Assembly (NCBI GenBank): GCA_003999685.1
Contig: CP021221.1
Location: forward strand, 1,488,001-1,552,000
Source of the DNA: Taiwanofungus camphoratus
Lineage: Eukaryota; Basidiomycota; Agaricomycetes; Polyporales; Taiwanofungaceae
Direction: 5' to 3'
DNA length: 64,000 bases
The position numbers and the translations under genes are program-made. Below the pieces are notes generated by a model, which searched no databases, was not told where the DNA came from, and saw only the letters and a list, made by a program, of their open reading frames with translations. This document shows positions 37,559 through 49,072 of this stretch, piece after piece. Each line of letters begins with the position of its first letter. Position 1 is the stretch's first letter.

Positions 37559-39753
37559 ATGGCTGATCTCTACCCTCCAACATACTCCAGCCGCCAGCCC
37601 TACCACCGCCAGGACTCGGCCCAGCAGCAGTACGGCCTCCCCACCAACACCGGCCTCGTCTACCCCCAGCTCCTCACCACCCAGCACCAGCTCGCCGACG
37701 ACCCGCAGTCCCAGCAGCAGCAGCAGCAGCACGATGCACACTCCCAGTCCCCCGCCCGTCAGTCCCAGTCGCCAAAGCAGGAGACCCCGCCCGCCCAAAA
37801 ATCAGACGGCGCACCCCAGCAGCCCGCAAAGCCCCAGGCGACCTTTCTCACCAAGCTTTACGCGTACGTGACCGGTGTCAGCCTCATTTTACCGTGCGCC
37901 TGACTCTCCTCCCCTCAGGCTGCTCGAACGCCCAGAGAACCACCACATGATCCGCTGGGACCCAGCGGGCGAGCACATCATTGTCGAGCGGCCGGAACAG
38001 CTCGCGCTGCACGTCCTCCCCAGCGTCTACCGCCAATCGCGCTTTGCCAGCTTCTCCCGGCAATTAAACGTGAGCCTCCGCTTCTTGTCGCCTTCTCTCC
38101 CGCTTTCATTTTGGCGCGTCTCATTTTATCTGTTTCGTGCACCGTTAGATCTATGGCTTCATGCGCAAGGTTAATTTGCGGAACGTGGATCCTGCCATTG
38201 ACGACCCAGACGCAAGCACTTGGTGTAAGTTTCGTATACAGTCGTGTCCGAGTACACGGCTGATCTGTTTTTCTGCGTAGCGCATCCCACCCTCAACCGT
38301 CATTCCCCGCCAGAGGTTGTTGCCACCTTCAAGCGTCGCGTCCCTCCCCGTCTCCCCAAGCCCCGCAAGCGGGACAACGAAGTCCCTAGCATCCCCCCTC
38401 CGCGTTCAGCCATTGGTATGGGTCCCATCCCGCTCTCTTCCCCTTCCCAGACCTTATTACCGAGTAAAGGTCCTCGCGCGCGGGGCTTCTCCGCTCCAGG
38501 CTCCTTCACACCACTCAGCACGCCCGGCGCACCAGGCTGGGGGACGAGCTACCCGCGCTCTACCCTGCCGCCGCTCACCGTACCGTCCGATCCACCCTCG
38601 CTGTCCTCGCACAGCGGCATGTACTCGCACTCCGCACACCCGCTGCACCCGATAACCCCGACCGAAGATACCCCGCCGTCTGCGTCGTTCAGCCCGCTGA
38701 CGTACACCACCACCGGGCGCGACGCGATGATGCTTCCGTCACCGTCCTCGCAATACCCGTACGCCGAGTCCGCGAGCAGTTGGTCGTTCTCTCCCGCGAG
38801 CGCGTCCAGCCACTCGTCCGGGAGCCTCTCGAGCCTGCTCAACCCCAGCAGCAACGTGGGCGGCGGGTATTCGAACTCGTCTCGTCCGCAGCCCCCGGCC
38901 ATCAACACATACTCTTACTCGTCGATGCAAATGGGCAGGAACCACCACAGCGCAGCGCCGCTTTCGCCCGACAGCCGGCCGACCTCTGGGTATTCTGTCT
39001 CCTCTATGTCATCTTTGCAGACTCCCTACGAAGACTCTAGTCAGCACTACTCGCCGCACGACTACTCGCGGCCTGGCTCTAGCCACCACACATCAGGCCG
39101 GCCGCTGACCCCTTCTTCGTCACGGCCACCTTCATCCAAGTCTTACTCGAACAATACTGGCTCTCTGAGTATCCGGCGAGAACGACGGCACAGTCATGCC
39201 GTGCCGCCTTATCCGTCTCCTTATGCGGAACACCCGCCTCTATCTGCTAGCTCTGAGCGCCCGTCTACGTCGCCCCAACCACCAGACGACCACAGCGGCG
39301 GGATTCCGCGGGTGCGGAGCATGATTCAGCTGCCTTCTGTTGACCCCTACAACTTCAACCCGGCGCAAGCCGACTTTGCGTACGGCGCCGTCGACGATTC
39401 GCACAGCCACAGCCATGGGATGTACGGCGGCGGGCTGTCCGGGAGCAGGAGTGTGCGGCCGTCTACGTCAGCATCTTCGCTATCGACGAGCAGTTCTGCG
39501 GCTAACACGCCGGGTGCGGACGGCTTTGGTGCAGGCGGAGCGGGAGATGCTGACATCAACCGATGTGAGTGAGTCTGTTCTCTGCGCGTGCGCGCCTGGT
39601 CAGGATGCTGGTGCTCTGCAGAGCAGCGTGCTGGCCTGTCCGTCGTCTTGTCGCTGACCTGTGTATCTTGCGTTCGCACCAGTCTCACCCGACTTCGGCT
39701 TCGTCCAGATGAACGAACACCTCCCGCAATACGCTAAGGCGGGCGATCTGTAG
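37559..39753 (+). CDS. HSF-type DNA-binding transcription factor
   Basis: Exons 37559-37863, 37919-38069, 38149-38224, 38281-39564 and 39683-39753 sum to 1887 nt and give 628 residues. Residues 1-93 are Gln/Pro-rich with a run of six Gln. The HSF winged-helix domain follows from about residue 94: ATFLTKLYALLERPENHHMI, then RWDPAGEHIIVERPEQLALH, recognition helix SRFASFSRQLNIYGFMRKV, and HPTLNRHSPPEVVATFKRR, with a basic PPRLPKPRKR end. I see no heptad-repeat trimerisation coil after the domain. The rest is Ser/Pro-rich and ends FVQMNEHLPQYAKAGDL. Lack of an obvious coiled coil sets it apart from canonical stress HSF1; it may be closer to the other HSF-domain regulators of basidiomycetes. Splice phases all agree. 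Confidence 0.9.
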
Positions 39754-40676
39754 ACGCGATCGCGTGTCGGCCGCTAGGGAGTTCGGAGGTCGTGTTTATT
39801 GTTGTCGGGTCATCATCATTCGCTGTATTCGATCACGCGGACGGGTGCTTCCTCTGCCGGCCGATGGGTGGATAGAGGACCGCGGGATCGGGTGGGGTGG
39901 CGGGGGGCGTCGCCCGTAAAAAAGTACATCTGATCGCGATGGCTTGGCTGCACCGCGCGATCAGATGCGAGCTTGGCTTTGGGTCTCCGACAAGCTCGTA
40001 TGTATGGCAATTTCCTCTCGATGTGTGTGCGCTTGGACACTTTCGTATCGTTTGTTCTCTCCGCTACCCTCTGCACTTCCTTCCCCTCCTCAATGCCTTG
40101 TCTCGTATCCGTCGTCCACCGAACTGTCCCCAGTCTCCGTGTCTGCCATCTGCCGTGTCCATGTCTGAATAGCCCCGTCGCCGCTTTGTCGCTGTTTCCC
40201 TTGTGCGTTGCTCGTGTTCTACAGTCGTTTTCTTTGTATACCTTGGTCCTTTCGCGCCGCATGTCACTTTCCGATACCGAGTTGCGCATTGATATCCTCC
40301 GTACATTGGCTGTCAAGCGTGATGCGGGAGAATTTGGCAATTAGATTACCTTATTTGGAAATACGAGTCCCGAATATAATATTGTATTTACGTTCTGGCC
40401 ACGTTGTCCATCCTAACCGGGCACCTTGCTGGAAACCCAAAATGTTGTATTTGATCACGCGGTGACTTTCGCGGGGTAAAGCGGGAACAGGACATGCTGC
40501 GTGACAGTGACACGCTTTGATCAACGCACAATTCCGGTGTTCAGCGTGATCGCGTGTGGTTCCACAACCGGGGCTAAACAGTGGGCAGCTTGTCCATTTC
40601 CACCGAACAAAGCGTCGAAACAACTTTGCTGCAGTTGGCCTGGCCAGGCTTGAACAGCAAGCCCGGCGTTACCATC
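39754..40676. promoter_or_regulatory. Intergenic region before CLASP, with repeated GATC(A/G)CGCG motifs
   Basis: About 920 bp between the HSF stop and the CLASP start. Overlapping short frames on both strands are not convincing. The string GATCACGCGG occurs near 39831 and again near 40454, and related GATCGCG strings near 39758, 39933 and 40549. These could be binding sites for one factor, but the inference is weak. Confidence 0.35.
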
Positions 40677-43600
40677 ATGGACGACGACTCGAAAGTCAAG
40701 CGACTGATAGCCCAATGCAAATCTAATGGTCCGTGTCACCCTGCCTTTCGAGGCTCTAAACAGACCTTGCTCACATCGGATGGGCTGCAGATATCGACGC
40801 GAAAGTAGATGCCATTACCAAGCTCCAAGCAGAGTTCGAAGCGGGAGTTGAGGTGCGGCAGCTGTCCATGTTCTTGTTGCGCAGCACTGTACACATTGAC
40901 ACCACGGTATCGTCTGCAGATCCCCGACGCCGACGCGCTGATCACGACCGTAAAGACATGTCTGCGCACGCCGAACCAGCATCTTACCACCGCCACCCTA
41001 TCCGCCCTCCCGCCCCTCCTCCCGCTTCTTGTCACCCGCCCCGGACTCGCCCGCTCGTCCTCTGCGTCGCCCGTCTCCCCGACCGCATCCACCTCATCCA
41101 CCGCGCCCTCCTTCGTCGACGCGCATGCGCTGCGCCAAGTCCTGCAAGCTTTTCTGCCTCCTGGCGGAGTCGTCGATCGCCTTGGCGACAGCAGGGAGAG
41201 AGCACGCGAGAAGGCGCGAGAGATCCTTGTTGTGCTGGGCGGGTTTGCGTTTAGATGCGGTGGGGCAAGCGTGATCATGGGCAGGTCTAGGGAGGGCAAG
41301 GGCCCAGAAACGCCCCTTATGATCTTCGAGAAGCACTTGAGAGAGAATGGGCTTGCAAGCAAGGTTTGGAGAGTGAGAGAGCAGGTATGTTGTGTCTACA
41401 ACTAATCGGCGTGGCCTTGGGATCAAGATTTCTGATTGCTGTGTGCCATGCTCTGTTGCTCGGCTGCGCTGGACAGTCGATCTTGACCCTCGTACACCTC
41501 CGACGCGCACATCATCTCTTTCCCATTCGCTCATACCTCCCCGGACTCATCGACACTCTCGAAGACACGGACGGCGCCGTCCGCGAATGCGCCCGCCAAT
41601 CGATCGTCGAGCTCTTTACCGGGCCTGGCGTCACAGACGCTGCGCGCGCGGATCTCAAAAAAGAATTGACGAAGAAGGGCGTGCGGAAGACCATCGTCGA
41701 CAGCGTGCTGTCGAAGGTGCTGTCGGCAGGGAGTGGCGGTGCAAGCACGCCGGCGACGATGAGCGAGGCCGGCTCGGAGAATGGGGATGCTGGGCACAAA
41801 GAGTACGTGCCTCCTAGCATTGCGTTGATGAACAGAAGACCAGGGACGTCAGCTGGTCCGGGCTCTAGTGCGACCGTCAGTGGTTTACCTAGGACTATGA
41901 GTCAAGGAAGTGTGAAGGATTTCGCGCGACCCTCGAGTAGGGCAGGGGTAACGTCGCCGCCGCCCACAGACGGCGCTAGCGGCGCAGGGAGCGGTGCAAC
42001 GGACGTCAAGCCCGTTTACGTGAGTCTATCTACGCGTCCTTACTTCCAGGGTGATAGAGCAGTATCTGTTGTTCAAGATTGCGTCAGACCGTGATCTGGA
42101 AAATGAGTTCTCTTCCATGTTGAAGCACTTCGAGGTACGGGTGCTGTCGGTCTCAAACACATGTCCAGTTCTTATCACACCGATTCCAGGGCAAGGAGAC
42201 GGAACACAACTGGGCGTCGCGTGATAAAGCAATCCAGCGGGTCCGCGGTATGCTAAAAGGCGAGGTGCACGAGCGATTCACGGACACTTTCTTTTTCGGC
42301 TTGAAGAATGGATTTATTGATGCATCGCTTAAAACTGTACGCGATGATGTATCTTCACACGCTGTCATACTACTGACTGCATCCAATGCCCATAGCTCGC
42401 CAGTCTGCGTACGACAGTTGCCGCGAATACCTGCTCGTTATATTCTGAGCTTGCTATCGCCCTCGGGTCCGCTCTTGACCCATTTAGCGATGTGCTGCTA
42501 ACCCACCTCATACGCATGGCCAGTCTCACGAAAAAGATCACCGCGCAGCATTCACAGGCAACAGTGACGACAATCATGTTACACACAACTGCACCGTCTC
42601 GGCTTGTGCTTCCCCTTTTGTGGAACACACTTCAAGACAAGGCAATCCAGACACGAGTATACGTCGTGGGTCACGTGAAGACATATTTGGAAGTGCATTG
42701 CACGCGTTCGAAACACGCAATTGAATCCACGGGGAACCTAGAGATTCTGGAAAAATGCATTAGGAAGGCCCTGGGTGATCCCAATGCAGGCGTAAGGGAT
42801 TCTGCGCGCCAGGTTTTCTGGGCTTTTGATGGTGTTTGGTCAGATAGAGGGAAAGCCATTCTCGACTCTTTGGATACGGTGGCAAGAAAGCAGCTGGAGA
42901 AAGCATGTCCTAATCCCGAGGCACTAGCATCTCTGCCAGTTACGGTGACGCCAAAGGCGAAGAAGAGCAGTGTCGCAGCGGCGATCGCTGCTAGTCGAGC
43001 AAAAGCGAAGGCAATAGCGACTGCTCCGCCTACCTTGAGACACCAAGCGACCTCAATGTCGCATGCAACTCGAGCTACGTCGCCTCCTTCGAGGCGAGCT
43101 ATTTCCCCCTCCCTCTCAACCGGCAGCTCGACTGGTGGAGGCCGGGCTACTTCCCCCATCACTCGGTCTTCCCCGCCAAGATCGAGGATCATCTCTGGGA
43201 CGCTCTCTCGTTCTGTCAGTTCAGGTGTCTCGCCTTTCAATTCGCGTACCTCGTCAACTCAGCCTCCTGCATCACCGCCGTCTCCTACCCCCGACCCATC
43301 GTTCCGCCGACGCGTATCTTCTCCATTAGTCGCTCCCGCTTCTTCCCCAAACAGCAGCTCTACTTTCCGACGGGCAGTACAGACCGCCTTGCCCGCTTCA
43401 CCTCCCAGGTCCGTTATTACGCTTGCGTCTCCTCGGAGCACTGTAGCACGTTCGGTTCCAGCTGTTGTGCCTGTTTACCGCGAATCACTTTCAATAGCAG
43501 GATTCCACGGCATGCCCGGCTCGGAAGAAGAGTCTCTCCTTTTAGCCACGAAGATCCCAATTCCCGAAGATAGTGACTCAGAACAGGAGGAGTTGGCGCA

Positions 43601-45349
43601 CCCCATTTCTTTTTCTGCACCCTATGAGATATACCCCCCGGTGCCGAAGTCGAACTCCCAGGCGGCTTCATTCTCTCCAAAATCGAGTACCTCCAAGCCC
43701 GGTTTGTCAAACGCATTGTCGACCGCGACTAGCTCCCCATCCGCAGGCATCCCGCAGCCGATTGTTGAAGATGCACTTCGGGCGCGTGCCGAACAGGCTG
43801 AAAGTGCTGCAGAGCGGCTTTTGGAACTTGTGGAACCCGACGAGGATGGCGGGCATCCATCGCCAATTCCTCCTTCCTTGTTATTGCGAAATAGTCAGGC
43901 AACACCTCAAATAAAGCCTAAAACATTATCCGAATCAAACAAATCAAACACTGCAGGACCCCTGCCCAAGACGCCGATCAATAGGAATGCTGCTATCCTT
44001 AAGCAAGCTGCCTTCTTCCAAGATAGTCCTATGCAAAATGGCAAATCTACGTCCCTTTTTGATATCGTCGATAGAAGAGACGACGCGACCGAGTGGTGGG
44101 GGAAACGGATGTCACGTGGGATCCCGTTCGGAAGACCTTTTCTGCTTGTGTGCTGATGTCCTGTTTGACTTGCAGTTATTCATGATGGGACCCCGTCGAA
44201 AGCCGACGAGGTCGAAAACTGTGTGCAAGAGTTCCAAGACTACATATCCGCTCTTGAAACGGGCGAGGCCGATGTCCTCGTGCTCAAGAGATTGGCGCTC
44301 TTCTGCGTGCACAATCCGATAGACGAGCCTGCTTCACCTGTCGGCTCGGCGTTCGCCGTCCCTCCTACGCCCTCTCCTTCGGTGGGAAGCTCGCGGTCTT
44401 TGCCATCTCAGAAATCAGATTTATGGACACAGCAAAAGAACTTCGATCGGTTATTCAACGCTCTCATCAGGTTCTTAGATCCCCGAAAGGTGAGTACAGT
44501 TGGGAGGACCATGAGGCATCAAAACTGATCTTCTTGTAACGGACAAACCAGAACGTGGATGAACTTGAATATGGTTTAGTCGCCTTATGGGAGATGCTCG
44601 CAAATCAGGCGCCATTCCTTGAAGGCCAAGAAGCTGATATTTTTACTGCACTTCTGCAAATCAGATATTGTGCACACGCATCCGTAAGTCTTTCAGCCTG
44701 ATGGGGCATTCGTGCGAACTCATGAGATTCGGTCACAGGTCATGCAGGCTACCAACATGTTCCGAGATGCCCTTACAAGCCGCATTGAGCCGGTATATGG
44801 ACTCACGACCCTACACGCGAGCTTACGCGCGTTTCGTGATGCCCCGCTTCTTGCCTCATCGAGCGTCGAGATCAAAGACGGGACTTACGCTTTTGGTCTG
44901 ATTGCCATGGGCAAATTCGTCCTGCGTTTACCGGCAGAAGTCTTGGAAGAAGAGCTGCCTCGATTGCGGGCAACTCTGATTTCAGTAAGTCATCATTTTG
45001 GCTTCTTGCCTTAAATTTCTTCCTGACTTGCGGCCTCTCATCCACACAGGCGCTCACAGATGTGTCATCTGAGTCGTCATTAATGGTCCGCGAAGCAGCT
45101 GCGGCATCCATCATCGCAGCGCAGCTTGTTCTCCGCGATGAAGCTCACCTTTTCGCTCTACTAGACGGGCTTCCCGATGACAAGAAAAATCTCCTCACTT
45201 ATCTCTTTGACAAGCATGGCTCGAGGGGTACTGCAGTGACCATCGGATCCTCCGGTATAGATAAGCTGGAACGGGAAATGCGGCGGCTCGACAACCGGAC
45301 AAACACACCCCCACGTCCCAGTACACAGTCTACGTCCGTTTCCACCTAG
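40677..45349 (+). CDS. STU1: CLASP/Stu1-type microtubule plus-end and kinetochore protein
   Basis: About 14 exons give a protein of well over 1,200 residues. The start MDDDSKVKRLIAQC joins DIDAKVDAITKLQAEFEAGV, then IPDADALITTVKTCLRTPNQ, as in TOG-domain repeats. RSYLPGLIDTLEDTDGAVRE and CARQSIVELFTGPGV form a HEAT repeat. The CLASP_N domain follows across 42060-42870, with HNWASRDKAIQRVRGML, TTIMLHTTAPSRLVLPLLWN and CIRKALGDPNAGVRDSARQV. The middle (43000-43600) is the Ser/Arg/Pro-rich microtubule-binding linker (RATSPPSRRAISPS). C-terminal HEAT repeats run from about 44200 (FQDYISALETGEADVLVLKR) to KLEREMRRLDNRTNTPP and a stop at 45349. CLASPs bind tubulin dimers, promote microtubule rescue and support spindle integrity. 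Length and order of parts fit a complete gene. Confidence 0.9.
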
Positions 45350-46936
45350 ATGGTAGCCTACCAATATTTGTAGTTTAATACCATTTGTAGTGCATGCTTC
45401 TCGCCTATTCCCACCGTTGATACCTTGCGGAACTGTATTCATATTCTCGCGTGCAGTGCTGTCTTTCCATCACTTGTGCTGTTCGACTATCAACAAATGA
45501 AGTCAGTTGCCGTGAAATGGCATTGGTCCAGAGTTCAAATCTAACGAAATTCACCGCATGACGATCGAGAGGAAGTACACCAATAAACAAATTAAGGAGC
45601 ATCCGTATCAGTACTTAGTCAGAGGCATGAGTACGGATGTATCGGAGCTTACCCAAAAATGAAATAAACTTGGGAACAGACACATCTACGGTTGCTACAT
45701 GGCAGCATACATCCGCTGGCCACCTTCAGCTGTGCTAGTGCAACAACTCCGTTGCAAGCATATCTTCCTCAGACTTCCTTCGCGGCCCGGTCCGGAAGAG
45801 GTATAGTGAATCCTGTATTCGAGACAAGTCTGCAGTCGACATTCCCGAAGATACACCGAGACCTGACACGGCTGATTTGGTATCATATCAAAGCAGAGCA
45901 TGCATGTCCACAGGCTGACAGAGAGAATCTGAAAGGCCGGAGCATGCATGGAAGTTGTGTACTATGGAACAAGAACACTTGACCCTTGCTAGCGCACCTT
46001 ACGATAGATCGGTGTGGGCATGTCGGTGGCTTTGAGAACTTTGCTATAGTGCAATTGAGTATGTAATTCAGAAGTTGCTCCTCCTGACTCTGCGAAGAAA
46101 GGCTGTAGCACGAACTTAGGGAATTTATTTCCGATTTACGACCTCGCATCCATCATCCAGGGGTCAGGGAGGGACTACATCTGATTCTCTAGAATCGAGA
46201 TAACATCCATGTCATCGCCGTGAGAGTCGAGGTCAGGGAACCAAGCGCCTGGTGGCGGAGTTACCGGGAATGCTACTGCCCAAGTTGCCCAATCTTGTCA
46301 TCTGTAATAGACAGCTCCACAGGAGTCCTGACCTGAATTACCTGCTCGGAGTAGGATAGGCTATCCCAGTCTTGGAAAGCCATCAACGAGATAGTTCCCC
46401 GGTAGGCCAGATGTCCCCGACAAGCGCAAATGAAACGGGGTCATCTCCAGTGCCATGCTCCGCGTTGCCGGTGTTGGAATGTGTAAGATGTGTAAGGTTT
46501 GTATGCTAGAGTGCAGGTGCATAAGAATCACCTGAGACATAGTCTCAGAATAACAACACCGAGCGGCGAGGTATTGATGATGGTATCTATGAAGAGAACT
46601 TGCATTTTACTACTCAACCGGTGTGACGACATACACGATCACGTGAACGAAGAGTGTACGTATAGGTGTAATGTAATTTCAAATCCAAGGGTATGCACTG
46701 CATCTACGGTATGCCACTGTCAGTCAGGGATCTGCAATCAACTTGGGGTGTACATTATACACTCGGGGATGCTCACCGGCCCACGGTCCTGATAATGCTG
46801 GAGAAACGTATTCTTCGTAGATATACGACGTATCACTAGGGACGGACAATCCTCATTCAGTTGCCAAAGATTACACAAACTAGAATGCAGGCTCACATAA
46901 ATAACTTGATAAATACCTTCGCTGTGTGATCAGGGA
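45350..46936. other. Gene-poor convergent stretch
   Basis: About 1.6 kb lies between the ends of CLASP (+) and the 711-residue gene (-). Frames at 45692-45982, 45883-46149 and 46499-46792 have no motif and are not supported. Confidence 0.45.
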
Positions 46937-49072
46937 TTAGGCGTCTCCCCGGACTGAACCCACATGGCCCCATGCGTCAGAGCCGACAGACGAAGTGGCC
47001 AATCCTCGAGTAGTAGCAACTTGTCCAGCCCTTAAATGAGGTGCCATCTCCTTGAATGAATTTTGGGATTTGTTTGTCATTCGCGGTCGATACTGGACTT
47101 TCTGCCGCCATTCCTCCCGGCTAACCGCTACGCGTCGATTGAGATCGCGCATATAAATATTCTTGCCTGCCCATACCCGACGGCCCAACCTCTCCTTCAC
47201 TCTCTGCGTCGTACGACCTAGCATATCCGCCACGTACTGCTCGAGGTGTTCTAGAGCTTCAAGATCGCGCTTAAGTATGCTGAGATGGAGACCGATGTCA
47301 AATTGCTTCGGAGGAGGTGCAGTTGATGGTGGGGTGGCGTCGAGGTCGACGTCAAAGTAAGGGGTAGGCGGCAAGTTGATGGTTTCACTGACATCGCTCC
47401 CTGACGCCGAGGACGGACTGAAGAATGTCGAAAAAACTGGATCAAGAGAAAACGAAGGGTCGCCCACGACATCCTTTGACATAGTGTTCGGTTGGGAATT
47501 AGATGACCCATCTTCGGCATGCGGCACTTCCGAAAAAGTTGCAGCACTTTGTGAAGTAGCGTCCTGCCATCTAGCCTGTACCCTCGTGTGATACTTGATA
47601 TACCCCCTCTTCCGGCGAATGACGATTCCGATCCTCTGTAAGACCCAGCGCATCAGCTCTAAATCCTTGTCGCGATTAGCTTGAGCGTAAACAGCTAAGA
47701 GCATGCTACGGTTCACACCAACTTGAGGAGCTACGATTTCTGCTGGTGCTTTCCGAATGCAGTCTATCCGAAGCCGATGTGCATCTGCCTTTTCTACAGA
47801 AATAGCCTGTAAAAGATAGTGTCGTGCCAATACAGTGTGGCCCGCTCTTGATAGCCATTTGAGGAGCATGTGGTAGGACTGTGTGTTCGGCCTCACATGA
47901 GGGGGCTGATATGGTGCCACTCGAGGATTAGAGAGACCATAGTCGTCGTCGTCGTCATCGTCAAAAGATGAAGGTTCTCTGTGATGCATAGATAGAGGAG
48001 TTGTGAGAACTTCAAACGTCTGTATCAACTTTGACACGTTGCCAAGCCGTCCGAGCATGTCAATAGTAGTGTTTAATGCGTCCGTGGAGAAGGGAAGAGG
48101 ATCCGGAAAACGGGCAGTCGGGCCTCCCGAAATGATGAAATTTGCAACGCGGTCGTTATCCCTATCCCAATGCTCCAGTGGGGGACGGTCTGGATACGAC
48201 AGGTCAATGCCATAGGCGACTTTCATAAGGTTCTGGAACCCTTCCAGATTCGATGTTTCCTTCAATATACGGATGACCAAGTCGACATTCACAGATGTGA
48301 ATGGCACGTTCCGCGCGTTCATCTCATTGACTAGCCTGAGACAGAGACGCGTTACATCCGAAACCAGTTGTGGCCGCAAGACCTTTCGGCATGGAAGGGT
48401 TAATCGATGACACAGGGCCTGCAAGCACAAACCATACGTCTTCGCCGACTTCGGTAGGCCCAGAAGCGTGATCTCTTCCAGCACATGCATAGAACCTTGG
48501 TGATGTCCAGCTGCAGCAAATTGCTCCAGAATGAAGTGATAGTCATCTATGTCTGGCGTCCAACCCGACGAGCGAATATTACGAATGATGGCTTGGAAAC
48601 GATACTCGTAAATATGCGCCTCTTGGTGATCTCGCCGCCTGACGCCCTCGACTGACCGTGTTGCAATGAACACACGAAGCTCCGCAGCAGATGGGGTACA
48701 TTTTCGCAAGACGGATTGATGGATGTCTAGCGGCAGCTTCTCGAATCCAAGGAAATTCAACATGTCGATATAACGTCCCCAGACGCGGTTGGGGTGAGGG
48801 GTCGTTTGAGCAAGAGTATCCTTGAGTTGCCGGAATTTATGGGATAAAACAATGTCTTTGGGATCAGTGCTGTTGAGAGTCACATTCCATACATCAGAAT
48901 TAGGCAAAACGAAAGCCGACCGACACGGAGCGGATGTATGCATTCGGTGAGCCCGGGAAAGTGGAGATGGATATACATGTTTCAGTAGCCCAATTCTTCT
49001 CAGAGGGCACCTCGACATGGACGAAAGACAGCCTCTTGGCCACCACAGCAGACGGGCAGGAAGATGATACAA
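46937..49072 (-). CDS. Mitochondrial PPR-like helical protein, single exon
   Basis: A single uninterrupted frame of 711 codons. The N-terminus, with LSSMSRCPLRRIGLLKHVYP and AHRMHTSAPCRSAF, is Arg/Ser-rich and lacks acidic residues, as in mitochondrial presequences; 'MHTSAP' is a common cleavage-region string in fungi. The body shows repeated helical pairs resembling PPR units: HFILEQFAAAGHHQGSMHVL, TYGLCLQALCHRLTL, TTIDMLGRLGNVSKLIQTFE, NTQSYHMLLKWLSRAGHTVL and NRSMLLAVYAQANRDKDLEL. An acidic run of seven Asp (near 47945-47965) and a Ser/Pro-rich insert break the array. PPR proteins handle organelle transcripts (processing, stability, translation); which transcript is not visible. The lack of introns is unusual beside the intron-rich neighbours. 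PPR identity is a pattern judgement. Confidence 0.68.
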   Translation of the reverse strand: MYHLPARLLWWPRGCLSSMSRCPLRRIGLLKHVYPSPLSRAHRMHTSAPCRSAFVLPNSDVWNVTLNSTDPKDIVLSHKFRQLKDTLAQTTPHPNRVWGRYIDMLNFLGFEKLPLDIHQSVLRKCTPSAAELRVFIATRSVEGVRRRDHQEAHIYEYRFQAIIRNIRSSGWTPDIDDYHFILEQFAAAGHHQGSMHVLEEITLLGLPKSAKTYGLCLQALCHRLTLPCRKVLRPQLVSDVTRLCLRLVNEMNARNVPFTSVNVDLVIRILKETSNLEGFQNLMKVAYGIDLSYPDRPPLEHWDRDNDRVANFIISGGPTARFPDPLPFSTDALNTTIDMLGRLGNVSKLIQTFEVLTTPLSMHHREPSSFDDDDDDDYGLSNPRVAPYQPPHVRPNTQSYHMLLKWLSRAGHTVLARHYLLQAISVEKADAHRLRIDCIRKAPAEIVAPQVGVNRSMLLAVYAQANRDKDLELMRWVLQRIGIVIRRKRGYIKYHTRVQARWQDATSQSAATFSEVPHAEDGSSNSQPNTMSKDVVGDPSFSLDPVFSTFFSPSSASGSDVSETINLPPTPYFDVDLDATPPSTAPPPKQFDIGLHLSILKRDLEALEHLEQYVADMLGRTTQRVKERLGRRVWAGKNIYMRDLNRRVAVSREEWRQKVQYRPRMTNKSQNSFKEMAPHLRAGQVATTRGLATSSVGSDAWGHVGSVRGDA

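Noticed and set aside
42671-43240. Minus-strand frame of 189 codons inside CLASP
   Set aside because: Antisense shadow of the CLASP exon; no domain, and the sense strand is clearly coding.
45520-45550. TTCAAATC string suggestive of a tRNA T-loop
   Set aside because: No matching A box, acceptor stem or anticodon arm could be folded around it.
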